From UBA4844 sp050943255 (lineage in GTDB: Bacteria; Bacillota; Syntrophomonadia; Syntrophomonadales; Syntrophomonadaceae): a DNA stretch of 28,758 bases. The notes below the pieces were generated by a model. It searched no databases and was not told the origin of the DNA. It saw only the letters and a program-made list of their open reading frames with translations. Positions 15,612 through 23,534 of the stretch are shown one piece after another (position 1 is the first letter of the stretch; the number at the start of each line of letters is the position of its first letter). The position numbers and the translations under genes are program-made. The DNA lies in the NCBI GenBank assembly GCA_050943255.1, contig JBMNOV010000023.1, forward strand, positions 1-28,758. The letters are read 5' to 3'.

Positions 15612-16898
15612 GTGGAAAGATGTAAATCAGAACAACTTTTTACTAGAGCCCAGAACTTGATACCAGGGGGAGTTAACAGCCCCGTCAGGGCTTTTAAAGC
15701 AGTTGGAATGACTCCCTCATTTATTAAGAGAGGCAAGGGTTCCAAAATCTACGATATGGATAATAACGAATTTATTGATTATGTTGGCTCATGGGGTCCT
15801 CTTATTTTAGGACATAGTTATCCTGAGGTTATACAAGCCATATGCCAGGCGGCGGAGCATGGGACTAGTTTTGGTGCTCCTTGTGAAGCAGAAGTAAAGC
15901 TGGCTGAATTAATTACTTCGGCGATACCGTCAATTGAAAAAATAAGGATGGTTAATTCTGGAACCGAAGCAACCATGAGTGCTATCAGATTAGCCCGAGC
16001 CTATACTGGTAGAAACAAGATTATCAAGTTTGAGGGTTGTTACCACGGACATGCTGACAGTTTTTTAATTAAAGCAGGTTCAGGATTATTGACAGCTGGA
16101 GCACCAAGTAGTCCTGGAGTTCCAGAAGCAATTACCCAAGATACTTTAATTGCCCGATACAATGACCTGGAATCAGTTAAAAGACTTTTTACGCAGCGGG
16201 GTTCTGAAATAGCTGCTGTAATAGTTGAACCTGTAGCAGGAAACATGGGCTTGGTATTGCCTGATATTAATTTTCTACAAGGGTTACGTTGTATAACCGA
16301 ATCTTACGGCAGCATATTAATTTTTGATGAAGTTATTAGTGGCTTTCGCCTGTGCTATGGTGGATTCCAGAATATCTGTAACATAACCCCTGATCTGACC
16401 ACTTTGGGTAAAATTATTGGTGGCGGACTGCCAGTTGGGGCTTATGGGGGACGGAAGGATATAATGGATCAGATAGCGCCCAGCGGGGAGGTTTATCAAG
16501 CTGGTACATTATCAGGGAATCCGCTGGCTATGGTTGCTGGAATAACAACTCTAAATATTTTGAGGAAAAGCGACTACTATAAACAGTTAAAAGAGATGAC
16601 CTTTTTCCTTACTAGTCAGATAAAAAGAGCCTTTATCGATCATGGTGTTTCATGTAGTATTAATAGCATAGGTTCAATGTTTTGTATCTTCTTTACTGAT
16701 CAAGATGTGCGTTATTATGAACAAGTAATAAGTTGTGATACAAGTAAATATGCAGAATTTTACCAGGGATTATTTACAGCAGGTATTTATATGCCTCCCT
16801 CTCAATTTGAGGTGAGTTTTATATCTTGTGCTCATAGTACCGAAGATATAGAAAAAACCATAGCTGCGGTTAACCAGGTTTTACATAAAATTGTCTAA
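15612..16898 (+). CDS. hemL: Glutamate-1-semialdehyde 2,1-aminomutase
   Basis: PLP enzyme that converts glutamate-1-semialdehyde, the HemA product, to 5-aminolevulinate. The PLP lysine is Lys267 in TLGKIIGGGLPVGAYGG. IPGGVNSPVRAFK near the N-terminus, MVNSGTEATMSAIRLARAYTGR, and IFDEVISGFR are all family signatures. At 428 residues it is full length. The start is GTG 15612, about 10 bases after AGGAGTGG. It is the last gene of the tetrapyrrole cluster. Together with hemA, hemB, hemC and cobA-hemD it makes the route from glutamyl-tRNA to precorrin-2 complete within this window. Confidence 0.97.
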   Translation: MERCKSEQLFTRAQNLIPGGVNSPVRAFKAVGMTPSFIKRGKGSKIYDMDNNEFIDYVGSWGPLILGHSYPEVIQAICQAAEHGTSFGAPCEAEVKLAELITSAIPSIEKIRMVNSGTEATMSAIRLARAYTGRNKIIKFEGCYHGHADSFLIKAGSGLLTAGAPSSPGVPEAITQDTLIARYNDLESVKRLFTQRGSEIAAVIVEPVAGNMGLVLPDINFLQGLRCITESYGSILIFDEVISGFRLCYGGFQNICNITPDLTTLGKIIGGGLPVGAYGGRKDIMDQIAPSGEVYQAGTLSGNPLAMVAGITTLNILRKSDYYKQLKEMTFFLTSQIKRAFIDHGVSCSINSIGSMFCIFFTDQDVRYYEQVISCDTSKYAEFYQGLFTAGIYMPPSQFEVSFISCAHSTEDIEKTIAAVNQVLHKIV

Positions 16899-16899
16899 T

Positions 16900-16936
16900 A
16901 GTTCGGCTTAAACTTGTTTATTTAAGTAACAGAACT
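16900..16936 (+). terminator. Possible hairpin after hemL
   Basis: AGTTC (16900-16904) pairs with GAACT (16932-16936), and inside it CTTAAA pairs with TTTAAG. The stem is short, interrupted and followed by only a weak T-run (TTAT), so it would be at most a leaky terminator between hemL and cheR. Confidence 0.25.
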
Positions 16937-16963
16937 TTATCCAATTTTGCAGGAGGCAGACAT

Positions 16964-17737
16964 ATGTACAATAATTGGGATTTATTTATTCAGAGATTTG
17001 AACTCCTTAGCAAGATTGACTTAAGAGCATATAAAAGACCACAGATGGAAAGACGTATTAACAGTTTTATGGATAGCATTAATGTGGGTGATTATAAAAG
17101 CTTTCTAGAAATACTAAGCCGGAATTCAGATATCTATAACAAGTTCCTGGAACATATAACGATTAACGTTTCTGAGTTTTTTCGCAATATGGACCAATGG
17201 GTAATTTTGCAAAAGCAGGTTTTACCGCTGCTATTGAAAGAAAAGAAAAAGATAAAGGCTTGGAGTGCCGGCTGTTCCACAGGTGAAGAAGCATATTCAC
17301 TAGCAATGCTTTGTATGGAAAAAAATATCGATGTAGGTGATGGCATTTTGGCTAGTGATCTTGATAGTGAAGTACTGGAGAAAGCTTCTTTAGGTATTTA
17401 TTCTGCCAGGTCAGCTCAGTCTCTGCCTTCAAATTATAGGGATAAATACTTTTCCTTAGAGGGAAACTATTACCGCATTAACAACAACGTAAAAAAAAAG
17501 GTAAATTTTCGGCGGCAAGATTTGCTTAAAGATACCTTTACTAAAGGATTTGACCTTATCTTATGTCGTAATGTTGTAATTTACTTTACTGAGGAGAGCA
17601 AAAAAGTGTTATATCGAAAATTCTCTGATTGTCTATTGACAGGAGGGGTTATATTTATAGGGAGTACAGAGCAAATTTTTCAGTGCCATGAGTTAGGACT
17701 AAAACCAATTGCCACGTTCTTTTATCAGAAGATTTAG
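16964..17737 (+). CDS. cheR: CheR-type protein-glutamate O-methyltransferase
   Basis: SAM-dependent methyltransferase that methylates glutamates of chemoreceptors. The N-terminal helical domain includes LRAYKRPQMERRINSFM, the receptor-facing CheR segment. INVSEFFRN (67-75) and the SAM-binding WSAGCSTGEEAYSLAM (from Trp100) follow, then FDLILCRNVVIYF. The 257-residue length is normal, and no TPR or PAS extension is present. The start is ATG 16964 after GCAGGAGGCAGACAT. It stands apart from other chemotaxis genes; none are in the window, so either it acts with a pathway encoded elsewhere or it modifies another target. Confidence 0.92.
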   Translation: MYNNWDLFIQRFELLSKIDLRAYKRPQMERRINSFMDSINVGDYKSFLEILSRNSDIYNKFLEHITINVSEFFRNMDQWVILQKQVLPLLLKEKKKIKAWSAGCSTGEEAYSLAMLCMEKNIDVGDGILASDLDSEVLEKASLGIYSARSAQSLPSNYRDKYFSLEGNYYRINNNVKKKVNFRRQDLLKDTFTKGFDLILCRNVVIYFTEESKKVLYRKFSDCLLTGGVIFIGSTEQIFQCHELGLKPIATFFYQKI

Positions 17738-17976
17738 AGGTAAAATACTATCTACTAATAAAAAAGCAGGATATATTCTAATAATATCGAAATTTATATA
17801 GGTATGGGGTTTTTATAAGAAAAGTTAAATGGTATTTAAACCTTCGAGGTAAATGTTGCCGGAGGATAAAATATAAGTCTTTTTCTGGGGGTGATGAGAA
17901 ATTAGAATTTGCTTTTTGGGGTTATTCTTTTAGGATACTAATGCAAACTTTATTCACTTAAAAAGGAGGAATGGTT

Positions 17977-18729
17977 TTGAAGGTTCTGGTGTGTGTTAAG
18001 CAAACATTTGACACTGAGGCTAAAATTGAGTTAAAGGATGGCAAGATTTCTGATACTGGTATTAATTTAATCATTAACCCCTATGATGAAGTTGCAGTTG
18101 AAGGTGCTATCCAGTTAAAAGAAAAGGGTATTGCCACGGAAGTAGTCGTTATTTCAGCTGGGTCCCAAAAGGCTATGGATGCAATCCGTACTGCTCTTGC
18201 AATGGGTGCTGATAGAGGAATACTTGTAATTCAGGATACAGGTGCAGACGAGTATGCCAGGGCAGTTGCACTAGCTGCTGCAATAAAGGACGAGAACCCA
18301 GAGCTGGTGCTGGCAGGACATGTAGCAGCTGATGATGGTTCTTCCCAAGTACCTACCCGTATTGCAGAGATTCTTGGGATTCCCCATATTAATGTTATTA
18401 CAAGTTTGGATATTGCCGATGGTAAGGCTGTAGCGGCCACTGAGGCTGATGGTGGAACCCAAATAACTGAAGTAACTATACCAGCGGTTATTTCCAGCCA
18501 AGTAAGCTGGAATGAGCCTCGCTATCCATCTATGAAAGGTATCATGCAAGCTAAGAAAAAACCCGTGACAACTATTGATGCGGTATCTGTAGAAAATAAG
18601 GTAAAAATAGTGGAATATAGTATGCCGACAGCCAAACAGGCTGGCATTAAGATTGAAGAAGACCCGGAAACAGCTGCTGCACAATTAGCTGATTGGATGA
18701 AGAACGTTGTTAAAGTAGAAGTAAAATAA
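17977..18729 (+). CDS. etfB: Electron transfer flavoprotein subunit beta
   Basis: Small subunit of the FAD/AMP-binding Etf that accepts electrons from acyl-CoA dehydrogenases. The N-terminus LKVLVCVKQTFDTEAKI, NPYDEVAVEGAIQLKEK, and the mid-protein ATEADGGTQ with SQVSWNEPRYPSMKGIMQAKKKP are characteristic. I start at TTG 17977 (250 residues) because AGGAGG at 17964-17969 is then 7 bases away; the ATG at 17971 would be one base from it. The 239-base upstream gap after cheR has no clear gene or riboswitch. Only a weak promoter-like pair (TTGCTT at 17909, TAGGAT at 17931) is visible. It forms an operon with etfA and the membrane oxidoreductase. Confidence 0.96.
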   Translation: MKVLVCVKQTFDTEAKIELKDGKISDTGINLIINPYDEVAVEGAIQLKEKGIATEVVVISAGSQKAMDAIRTALAMGADRGILVIQDTGADEYARAVALAAAIKDENPELVLAGHVAADDGSSQVPTRIAEILGIPHINVITSLDIADGKAVAATEADGGTQITEVTIPAVISSQVSWNEPRYPSMKGIMQAKKKPVTTIDAVSVENKVKIVEYSMPTAKQAGIKIEEDPETAAAQLADWMKNVVKVEVK

Positions 18730-18768
18730 CTAAGAATTAGTTATTATCATTTATAAGGAGGGTAATTG

Positions 18769-19722
18769 ATGGCTGGAACATGGGTATTTGTAGAACAGAG
18801 AGATGGTAATATCCGGAAAGTAACTTTCGAAATGCTCTCAGAAGCAAAAAAATTCGGTGACGAAGTAAGCGCAGTTATTTTTGGTAAGGGTATAAAAGGA
18901 TTGGCTCCAGAATTTGCGAAATATGGTGCCGATAAAGTATATGTAGTTGAAGATGATGTGTTAGCCGATTACAATACAGGTGCTTATGTAGCCCAGATAG
19001 TGGCTATGATTAATGAATTCAAGCCTAATGCGGTTCTATTTGCACATAGCGTAAATGGTAGAGATCTTGCTTCCAGGTTGGCTCAAAAGTTGGAATTAGG
19101 GTTGGCTACTGATGTGATTGCAGCTGAAATTACAGCTGGTAAAGGATTATTTACCAGAGCTATTTATGCCGGCAAGGCTATTGCTAAAGTTGAAGTTAAC
19201 GGCAATCCTGTTTTGGCAACTATCCGTCCTGGAGTTTTTGATATGAATGAGGCAGCTGCCGCAGGTACATTAGTAGAGCCAGCTGTAGCAGCAAGTGCAG
19301 GAGATGTATACCAGGTAGTCAAAGAATTTAAGCCTACTATTTCTTCCCGGCCTGATTTGAGTGAAGCTGAAATTGTAGTATCTGGTGGCCGTGGATGTAA
19401 AGGCCCCGATGGAATTAAAATTGTGGAGCAACTTGCTGATTTGTTAGGTGCAGCACTTGGCGGATCGCGTGCATCAGTTGACTCTGGCTGGTTGGGACAC
19501 GAACTCCAGGTAGGACAAACAGGTAAAGTTGTTAATCCGAACCTTTATGTTGCTTGTGGCATTTCTGGGGCAATTCAGCACTTAGCTGGTATGTCTTCTT
19601 CCAAGTATATAGCTGTTATTAACACTGATACCGAAGCTCCAATATTTAACGTAGCCGATTTCGGCGTTGTTGGGGACCTGTTTAAAGTGGTTCCTCAACT
19701 GATTAATGAACTCCAAAAATAG
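18769..19722 (+). CDS. etfA: Electron transfer flavoprotein subunit alpha
   Basis: Large Etf subunit holding the redox-active FAD. The C-terminal FAD domain is intact: VSGGRGCKGPDGI, then GGSRASVDSGWLGHELQVGQTGKVVNP, and GISGAIQHLAGM with INTDTEAPIFNVADFGVVGD. The N-terminal half has the Etf alpha/beta fold with FAHSVNGRDLASRLAQKLE. The start is ATG 18769, six bases after AAGGAGGG; a TTG directly before it is in frame but less well placed. No ferredoxin-like extension is present. Together with the next gene it suggests the quinone-linked rather than a bifurcating Etf, although that distinction is inferred from context. Confidence 0.96.
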   Translation: MAGTWVFVEQRDGNIRKVTFEMLSEAKKFGDEVSAVIFGKGIKGLAPEFAKYGADKVYVVEDDVLADYNTGAYVAQIVAMINEFKPNAVLFAHSVNGRDLASRLAQKLELGLATDVIAAEITAGKGLFTRAIYAGKAIAKVEVNGNPVLATIRPGVFDMNEAAAAGTLVEPAVAASAGDVYQVVKEFKPTISSRPDLSEAEIVVSGGRGCKGPDGIKIVEQLADLLGAALGGSRASVDSGWLGHELQVGQTGKVVNPNLYVACGISGAIQHLAGMSSSKYIAVINTDTEAPIFNVADFGVVGDLFKVVPQLINELQK

Positions 19723-19740
19723 TAGCCTTAGACTGACTTG

Positions 19741-19777
19741 TGTTTACTGGATATGCAGTTATCATATCCAGTAAACA
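19741..19777 (+). terminator. Strong hairpin between etfA and the membrane oxidoreductase gene
   Basis: A perfect 15-bp stem (19741-19755 with 19763-19777, 7-base loop) lies about 20 bases after etfA. It is followed by AACTCGTTTTGT, a poor T-tract. It probably acts as a partial terminator or as an mRNA-stabilising 3' end that lowers expression of the downstream gene relative to etfBA. Confidence 0.6.
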
Positions 19778-19792
19778 AACTCGTTTTGTAAC

Positions 19793-19839
19793 AGAGGGGG
19801 GAATTGTTACCTCGTTGTATTAAGAGGGGGGATTGTTGC
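19793..19839 (+). repeat. Tandem near-duplicate ribosome-binding segment
   Basis: AGAGGGGGGAATTGTTAC (19793-19810) recurs as AGAGGGGGGATTGTTGC (19823-19839), 30 bases downstream, with one base deleted and one changed. Each copy carries a purine-rich ribosome site. The second copy is correctly spaced for the ATG at 19840. Confidence 0.7.
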
Positions 19840-21972
19840 ATGGTGATTTTTGGGTTTGAAAAACTTGGGGGCGGATATGAGCACCCCATGCGCGTAGTTG
19901 GGGCTAATATTCCTTATGAATGGCTCATTTATTTTATTATGTTCATTCCGATAGGGGTTTTCTTATTTGGAGCCTATAATAGAATAAGGGTTTGGTTACT
20001 TGCTAAAGGCCAGTTGCATCGTAATGATAAAATTTGTGCTCGAATATTTTCCTGGATATTATACAGTTTTGCTCAAGCCAGGGTAATTCGAAAACCTTTA
20101 GCTGGCTGGATGCATGCCCTCTTATTCTGGGGATTTTTAGTTTTAGCACTGGCTGCCGGAGTAGATGCTGCACATTATTGGATTGGCTGGCCTCACATTG
20201 AAGGTTTTTCTTATATCAGCTTTTCGGCTGTAGTTGACATATTTGGTCTCTTGGCATTAATTGGGATTATTGTGCTTGCTGTAGTAAGATATATACAAAA
20301 ACCTCAACGCTTAAACGATACTCGGCCTCAAGATGGCTGGTTAATTTTACTAGTATTTATTATCTTACTTACCGGTTACTTTATAGAAGGCTTAAGAATT
20401 GCCGCTCAGATCAAAATGTCGACAACTCTTGACCAGATTATCTACGAAAAATTTGCATCTCCGATTGGGTGGTTATTTGCCGGAATGTTTAATGGGACAT
20501 CAGTCGATTCTGCTCTTTTATGGCACCGTATTCTCTGGTGGTTCCACATGGCAATAGCCTTCCTGTTTATTGCCCTCATTCCTTATACCAAGTTATGGCA
20601 TATTGTTACAAGTATGCTGAACTACGTGTTCCGTGATATGGAACCATCTTCATCTCGTATGGTTTATAACATTGAGGAAGCGGAATCCTTTGGGGTAGAG
20701 AACATCGAGGAATTTACCTGGAAGGACTTGCTTGATCTTGATGCTTGTATTCGTTGCGGCAGGTGTCAGGAAAATTGCCCGGCGTTTAATACTGGTAAAA
20801 GCCTTAATCCTAAGATAACCCTTATTCAGGCGATGAAGAACCATCTGGATGTTAAGGCACCTTATTTGTTAAATGCTAGAGCGAGCGGAGCAGGCGAGGT
20901 TGAAGAGATAGCCATGACTTTAGAAGAGGCTGATTCTAATCCTATGGAAGTAAGTCTACTCTATGATGTAGTAACTACAGATGTGATATGGGATTGTACT
21001 AACTGTCGGGCTTGTATGGAACATTGCCCTATGTTTATCGAACATATTCCCAAAATAGTCGAAATGCGTCGTAATCTAGTTATGTGGCAGGGTGATATGT
21101 CCAGTGAAGCCCAAATGGCCTTTACTAATATGGAGCGCAATTACAACCCATGGGGAGTAGGTTGGGCTAATCGGGCGGAATGGTTAAAGGAAAGAGGAGT
21201 TCGGGATTTAGTTAATCTTCTTCCTGAAGATGGTAAGGAATTTGAATATTTGTTATATGCCGGATGTGCCGTATCATTTGATGACCGCTATAAAAAAGTT
21301 GGGGAGGCACTAGTCAGGTTATTAGATAAGGCTGGTGTTAGCTTTGGCTATTTAGGGACTGAGGAGTTCTGCTGCGGTGATTCGGCCAGAAGACTAGGTA
21401 ATGAATACTTATATCAGACATTAGTTCAGCAGAACCTTGAATCATTTAATAACTATGGGGTTAAAAAGATAATAGTGATTTGCCCGCACGGATATAATGC
21501 TTTGAAAAACGAGTATCCACAAATGGGTGGTAACTTTGAGGTATATCATTATACCGAGATTCTTGCTAAGTTAATATCCGAGGGTAAGCTTATACCTAGC
21601 AAACCTCTGGGAAATAAAGTTACTTACCATGATTCCTGTTTTCTGGGACGCCATAACAATGTTTATGAAGAACCAAGAACAGTTATCAAGACAGCAGGTT
21701 GTATTTTGACTGAAATTGAAAAATGTAAGAATTTTGGTTTTTGCTGTGGTGCTGGTGGCGGGCGTATGTGGTTGGAAGAAGAAGCTGTAGAAGGCTATAA
21801 ACGTATTAATGATACCCGCACTGACCAGTTGTTAGTTCCTGAGCCAGAATTAATTGTTACTAACTGCCCGTTCTGTCTGACCATGATCTCAGATGGGGTG
21901 AAAGGTGCTGAGAAAGAAGAACAAACTAAAGTAATGGATGTTGCCGAAGTACTCTGGAAAGCTGTGCAATAG
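19840..21972 (+). CDS. Membrane-bound Fe-S/cytochrome b-type Etf:(methyl)menaquinone oxidoreductase (EMO, CCG-domain protein)
   Basis: Takes electrons from reduced EtfAB and passes them to membrane quinone. Residues 1 to about 260 form a NarI-like membrane domain with several hydrophobic helices. His92 (GWMHALLFWG), His229 and His236 (LWHRILWWFHM) and His254 (KLWH) are candidate haem b ligands. Two 4Fe-4S motifs follow, Cys303-Cys306-Cys309-Cys313 and Cys386-Cys389-Cys392-Cys396. Two CCG domains come next, EEFCCGDSAR (Cys511-512) and FGFCCGAGGGRMW (Cys635-636), like those holding clusters in HdrB-type proteins. It resembles the butyrate-oxidation oxidoreductase described in Syntrophomonas wolfei next to etfBA. 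ATG 19840 (710 residues) is preferred; TTG 19804 is in frame but its ribosome site is only two bases away. The physiological direction is inferred. Confidence 0.9.
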   Translation: MVIFGFEKLGGGYEHPMRVVGANIPYEWLIYFIMFIPIGVFLFGAYNRIRVWLLAKGQLHRNDKICARIFSWILYSFAQARVIRKPLAGWMHALLFWGFLVLALAAGVDAAHYWIGWPHIEGFSYISFSAVVDIFGLLALIGIIVLAVVRYIQKPQRLNDTRPQDGWLILLVFIILLTGYFIEGLRIAAQIKMSTTLDQIIYEKFASPIGWLFAGMFNGTSVDSALLWHRILWWFHMAIAFLFIALIPYTKLWHIVTSMLNYVFRDMEPSSSRMVYNIEEAESFGVENIEEFTWKDLLDLDACIRCGRCQENCPAFNTGKSLNPKITLIQAMKNHLDVKAPYLLNARASGAGEVEEIAMTLEEADSNPMEVSLLYDVVTTDVIWDCTNCRACMEHCPMFIEHIPKIVEMRRNLVMWQGDMSSEAQMAFTNMERNYNPWGVGWANRAEWLKERGVRDLVNLLPEDGKEFEYLLYAGCAVSFDDRYKKVGEALVRLLDKAGVSFGYLGTEEFCCGDSARRLGNEYLYQTLVQQNLESFNNYGVKKIIVICPHGYNALKNEYPQMGGNFEVYHYTEILAKLISEGKLIPSKPLGNKVTYHDSCFLGRHNNVYEEPRTVIKTAGCILTEIEKCKNFGFCCGAGGGRMWLEEEAVEGYKRINDTRTDQLLVPEPELIVTNCPFCLTMISDGVKGAEKEEQTKVMDVAEVLWKAVQ

Positions 21973-21987
21973 TATACTTACCGGTAG

Positions 21988-22015
21988 AAAGAACCCCTTT
22001 TAGGGGTTCTTTTTT
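21988..22015 (+). terminator. Rho-independent terminator after the Etf operon
   Basis: AAAGAACCCC(T) at 21988-21998 pairs with (A)GGGGTTCTTT at 22002-22012 around a 3-base loop, continuing into a TTTTTT run. It is a strong canonical terminator that closes the etf operon. Confidence 0.93.
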
Positions 22016-22136
22016 GCTATTATGGTAGATAGGATTATTCTAATGTTTGTTACCTGCGTAATATCCGTTTTTAGTTTATAATGGGTATAATAAAAGTAGT
22101 TAAATAATAGCAAAGGACTTAGAAAGGGGAGTCTAT

Positions 22137-22613
22137 GTGCGAGTAGCGATTTATCCAGGCAGTTTTGATCCGGTTACCAATGGCCATTTAGATATTATAG
22201 AAAAGTCAAGCAAGATATTTGACAAAATAATAGTTGCTATAGTACATAATGTGAGCAAAAAAGCGCTATTCACACCCGAAGAAAGAGTAACAATGGTACA
22301 GGAGTCGACCAAACACCTTGGTAATATTGAGGTTGATTATTTTAGCGGGCTACTGGCCAATTATGTTGGTCGAAAAAAAGCCTGTGCTATAATTAGGGGA
22401 CTTAGAACAGTTGGTGACTTTGAATATGAAATGAATATGGCTATGATTAATAAAAAGCTATTACCTGAGGTAGATACAGTTTTTCTATTGTCTGATAGCC
22501 AGAATACCTTTGTGAGTTCAAGTATTGTAAAAGAGGTAGCCCTTCTGGGAGGAGATATTGATGGATTAGTTCCTGAAGCGATAAGGGAGCGGCTTGCCCA
22601 AAAAAGAGTTTAA
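22137..22613 (+). CDS. coaD: Phosphopantetheine adenylyltransferase
   Basis: Transfers AMP from ATP to 4'-phosphopantetheine, the penultimate step of coenzyme A synthesis. PGSFDPVTNGH (7-17) contains the nucleotidyltransferase TxGH-type motif ending at His17. IIRGLRTVGDFEYEMNMAMINK and SSSIVKEVA are family signatures. Its 158 residues are typical. The start is GTG 22137 after AGGGGAGTCTAT; the overlapping ATG at 22135 is in another frame. It has its own transcription unit, with TATAAT-like boxes at 22077-22082 and 22086-22091 (no good -35) and a strong terminator downstream. Confidence 0.96.
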   Translation: MRVAIYPGSFDPVTNGHLDIIEKSSKIFDKIIVAIVHNVSKKALFTPEERVTMVQESTKHLGNIEVDYFSGLLANYVGRKKACAIIRGLRTVGDFEYEMNMAMINKKLLPEVDTVFLLSDSQNTFVSSSIVKEVALLGGDIDGLVPEAIRERLAQKRV

Positions 22614-22625
22614 ACTGTAATCATA

Positions 22626-22660
22626 AAAGAAGGATTACCATTCTGGTAGTCCTTCTTTTT
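22626..22660 (+). terminator. Rho-independent terminator after coaD
   Basis: A 14-bp stem (22626-22639 with 22645-22658, one G-T pair) with a 5-base loop runs into T's (CTTTTT). The minus-strand gene ends further right, so this belongs to coaD. The remaining gap up to 22805 shows no gene. Confidence 0.9.
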
Positions 22661-22805
22661 ATATGCTAGTTATATGTTAGCAAAATAAATTTCAGTTTGT
22701 ATTCCAACTCTTTACTGGGGGAATGCAGATTAGCCGTTATTTGATTATCATACAGCTTATGATCATGAAAATTAACCCTTGAGGCCAATATAAACGTTAT
22801 TGCTA

Positions 22806-23333
22806 TTAATCAACAAGTTTTAAGCTATTATTACAGCGCATAGCTAATTCCTGGTAAAGTTTAACCCCGCGCCGGTTAAACTGACGATTACTCTCATCTA
22901 AGTCTCTTACTACCCGCGCTGGATTGCCAAGGGCGATTTTTCCTTGAGGTATAGTATGTCCGGGAGGGAGAACACTGCCTGCAGCCAGTAAGCTATCGTT
23001 TTGGATTTCGCAGCCTATAGATACAATTGACCCCATTCCAATTGTAACATTTTGTTGTATTAAGCAGGGACCATGTATTATCGCCCCATGTCCTATTAGG
23101 CTATTACCTTCAATTATAGCTGTTTTATTATTATCTGAGTGGATAGAGCAGTTGTCCTGAATGCTTGTACCACTTCCAATAATGATTGGTCCGCTATCAC
23201 CCCGGATAACTGCACCAGCACCAATAAAACAACGTTCACCCAGTTGTACATCTCCAATTACTGCAGCTAGCGGATGTACAAAAGTATCATTACCAATTAT
23301 TGGACACATACCTTCAAACTCATAAACAGCCAT
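22806..23333 (-). CDS. Gamma-carbonic anhydrase-like hexapeptide-repeat protein
   Basis: A left-handed beta-helix protein of 175 residues built from repeated hexapeptides (for example VIGDVQ, AVIRGD, IIIGSG, SIVSIG). The three zinc-ligand histidines of gamma-class carbonic anhydrases are present: His65 (CSIHSD), His82 and His87 (GHGAIIHG). Arg44, Asp46, Gln59 and Asp60 are placed as in the YrdA/CaiE/PaaY group. The glutamate loop of archaeal Cam is absent. The start ATG at 23333 is preceded by AGGAGG on the minus strand. It is transcribed against coaD and away from hslO. The family is certain. Whether it hydrates CO2 or acts on CoA esters (PaaY-like) is not decided. Confidence 0.88.
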   Translation of the reverse strand: MAVYEFEGMCPIIGNDTFVHPLAAVIGDVQLGERCFIGAGAVIRGDSGPIIIGSGTSIQDNCSIHSDNNKTAIIEGNSLIGHGAIIHGPCLIQQNVTIGMGSIVSIGCEIQNDSLLAAGSVLPPGHTIPQGKIALGNPARVVRDLDESNRQFNRRGVKLYQELAMRCNNSLKLVD

Positions 23334-23390
23334 TATTAATTCCTCCTAAACAGATCTAGGCAAAGTATTTTATATTCTACAAATATCATT

Positions 23391-23419
23391 CTAATGCAAT
23401 TATACAATTTATGCATTAG
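23391..23419 (-). promoter_or_regulatory. Dyad symmetry around a -10-like box upstream of the gamma-carbonic anhydrase gene
   Basis: CTAATGCA (23391-23398) and TGCATTAG (23412-23419) form a perfect 8-bp inverted repeat 13 bases apart. On the minus strand TATAAT (23404-23399) lies between the arms. This would place a bound dimer on the promoter of the minus-strand gene. No -35 of good quality accompanies it. Confidence 0.4.
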
Positions 23420-23472
23420 TTAATTCCTAAGCTATGCCTAAAATGGGGTATATGTATAATAGAGTATTTATA

Positions 23473-23512
23473 TCTGTCTGTTTTCTGGGTTATAATTACT
23501 ATATTAGACAGA
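23473..23512 (+). promoter_or_regulatory. -10 box with flanking inverted repeat upstream of hslO
   Basis: A perfect TATAAT at 23491-23496 sits 38 bases before the hslO start and is centred in a 7-bp inverted repeat, TCTGTCT (23473-23479) and AGACAGA (23506-23512). The -35 region is poor, which would suit an activated or repressed promoter. Confidence 0.4.
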
Positions 23513-23534
23513 GAATTAGAAAGGTATGTTTTAG

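Noticed and set aside
18271..18684. Minus-strand open frame of 137 codons opposite etfB
   Set aside because: It is explained by the codon pattern of etfB. No family resemblance and no ribosome site.
22722..22785. Short frame after GGGGGA in the coaD / gamma-carbonic anhydrase gap
   Set aside because: The purine run touches the ATG, leaving no proper spacing. Only 18 or so codons, with no recognisable content.
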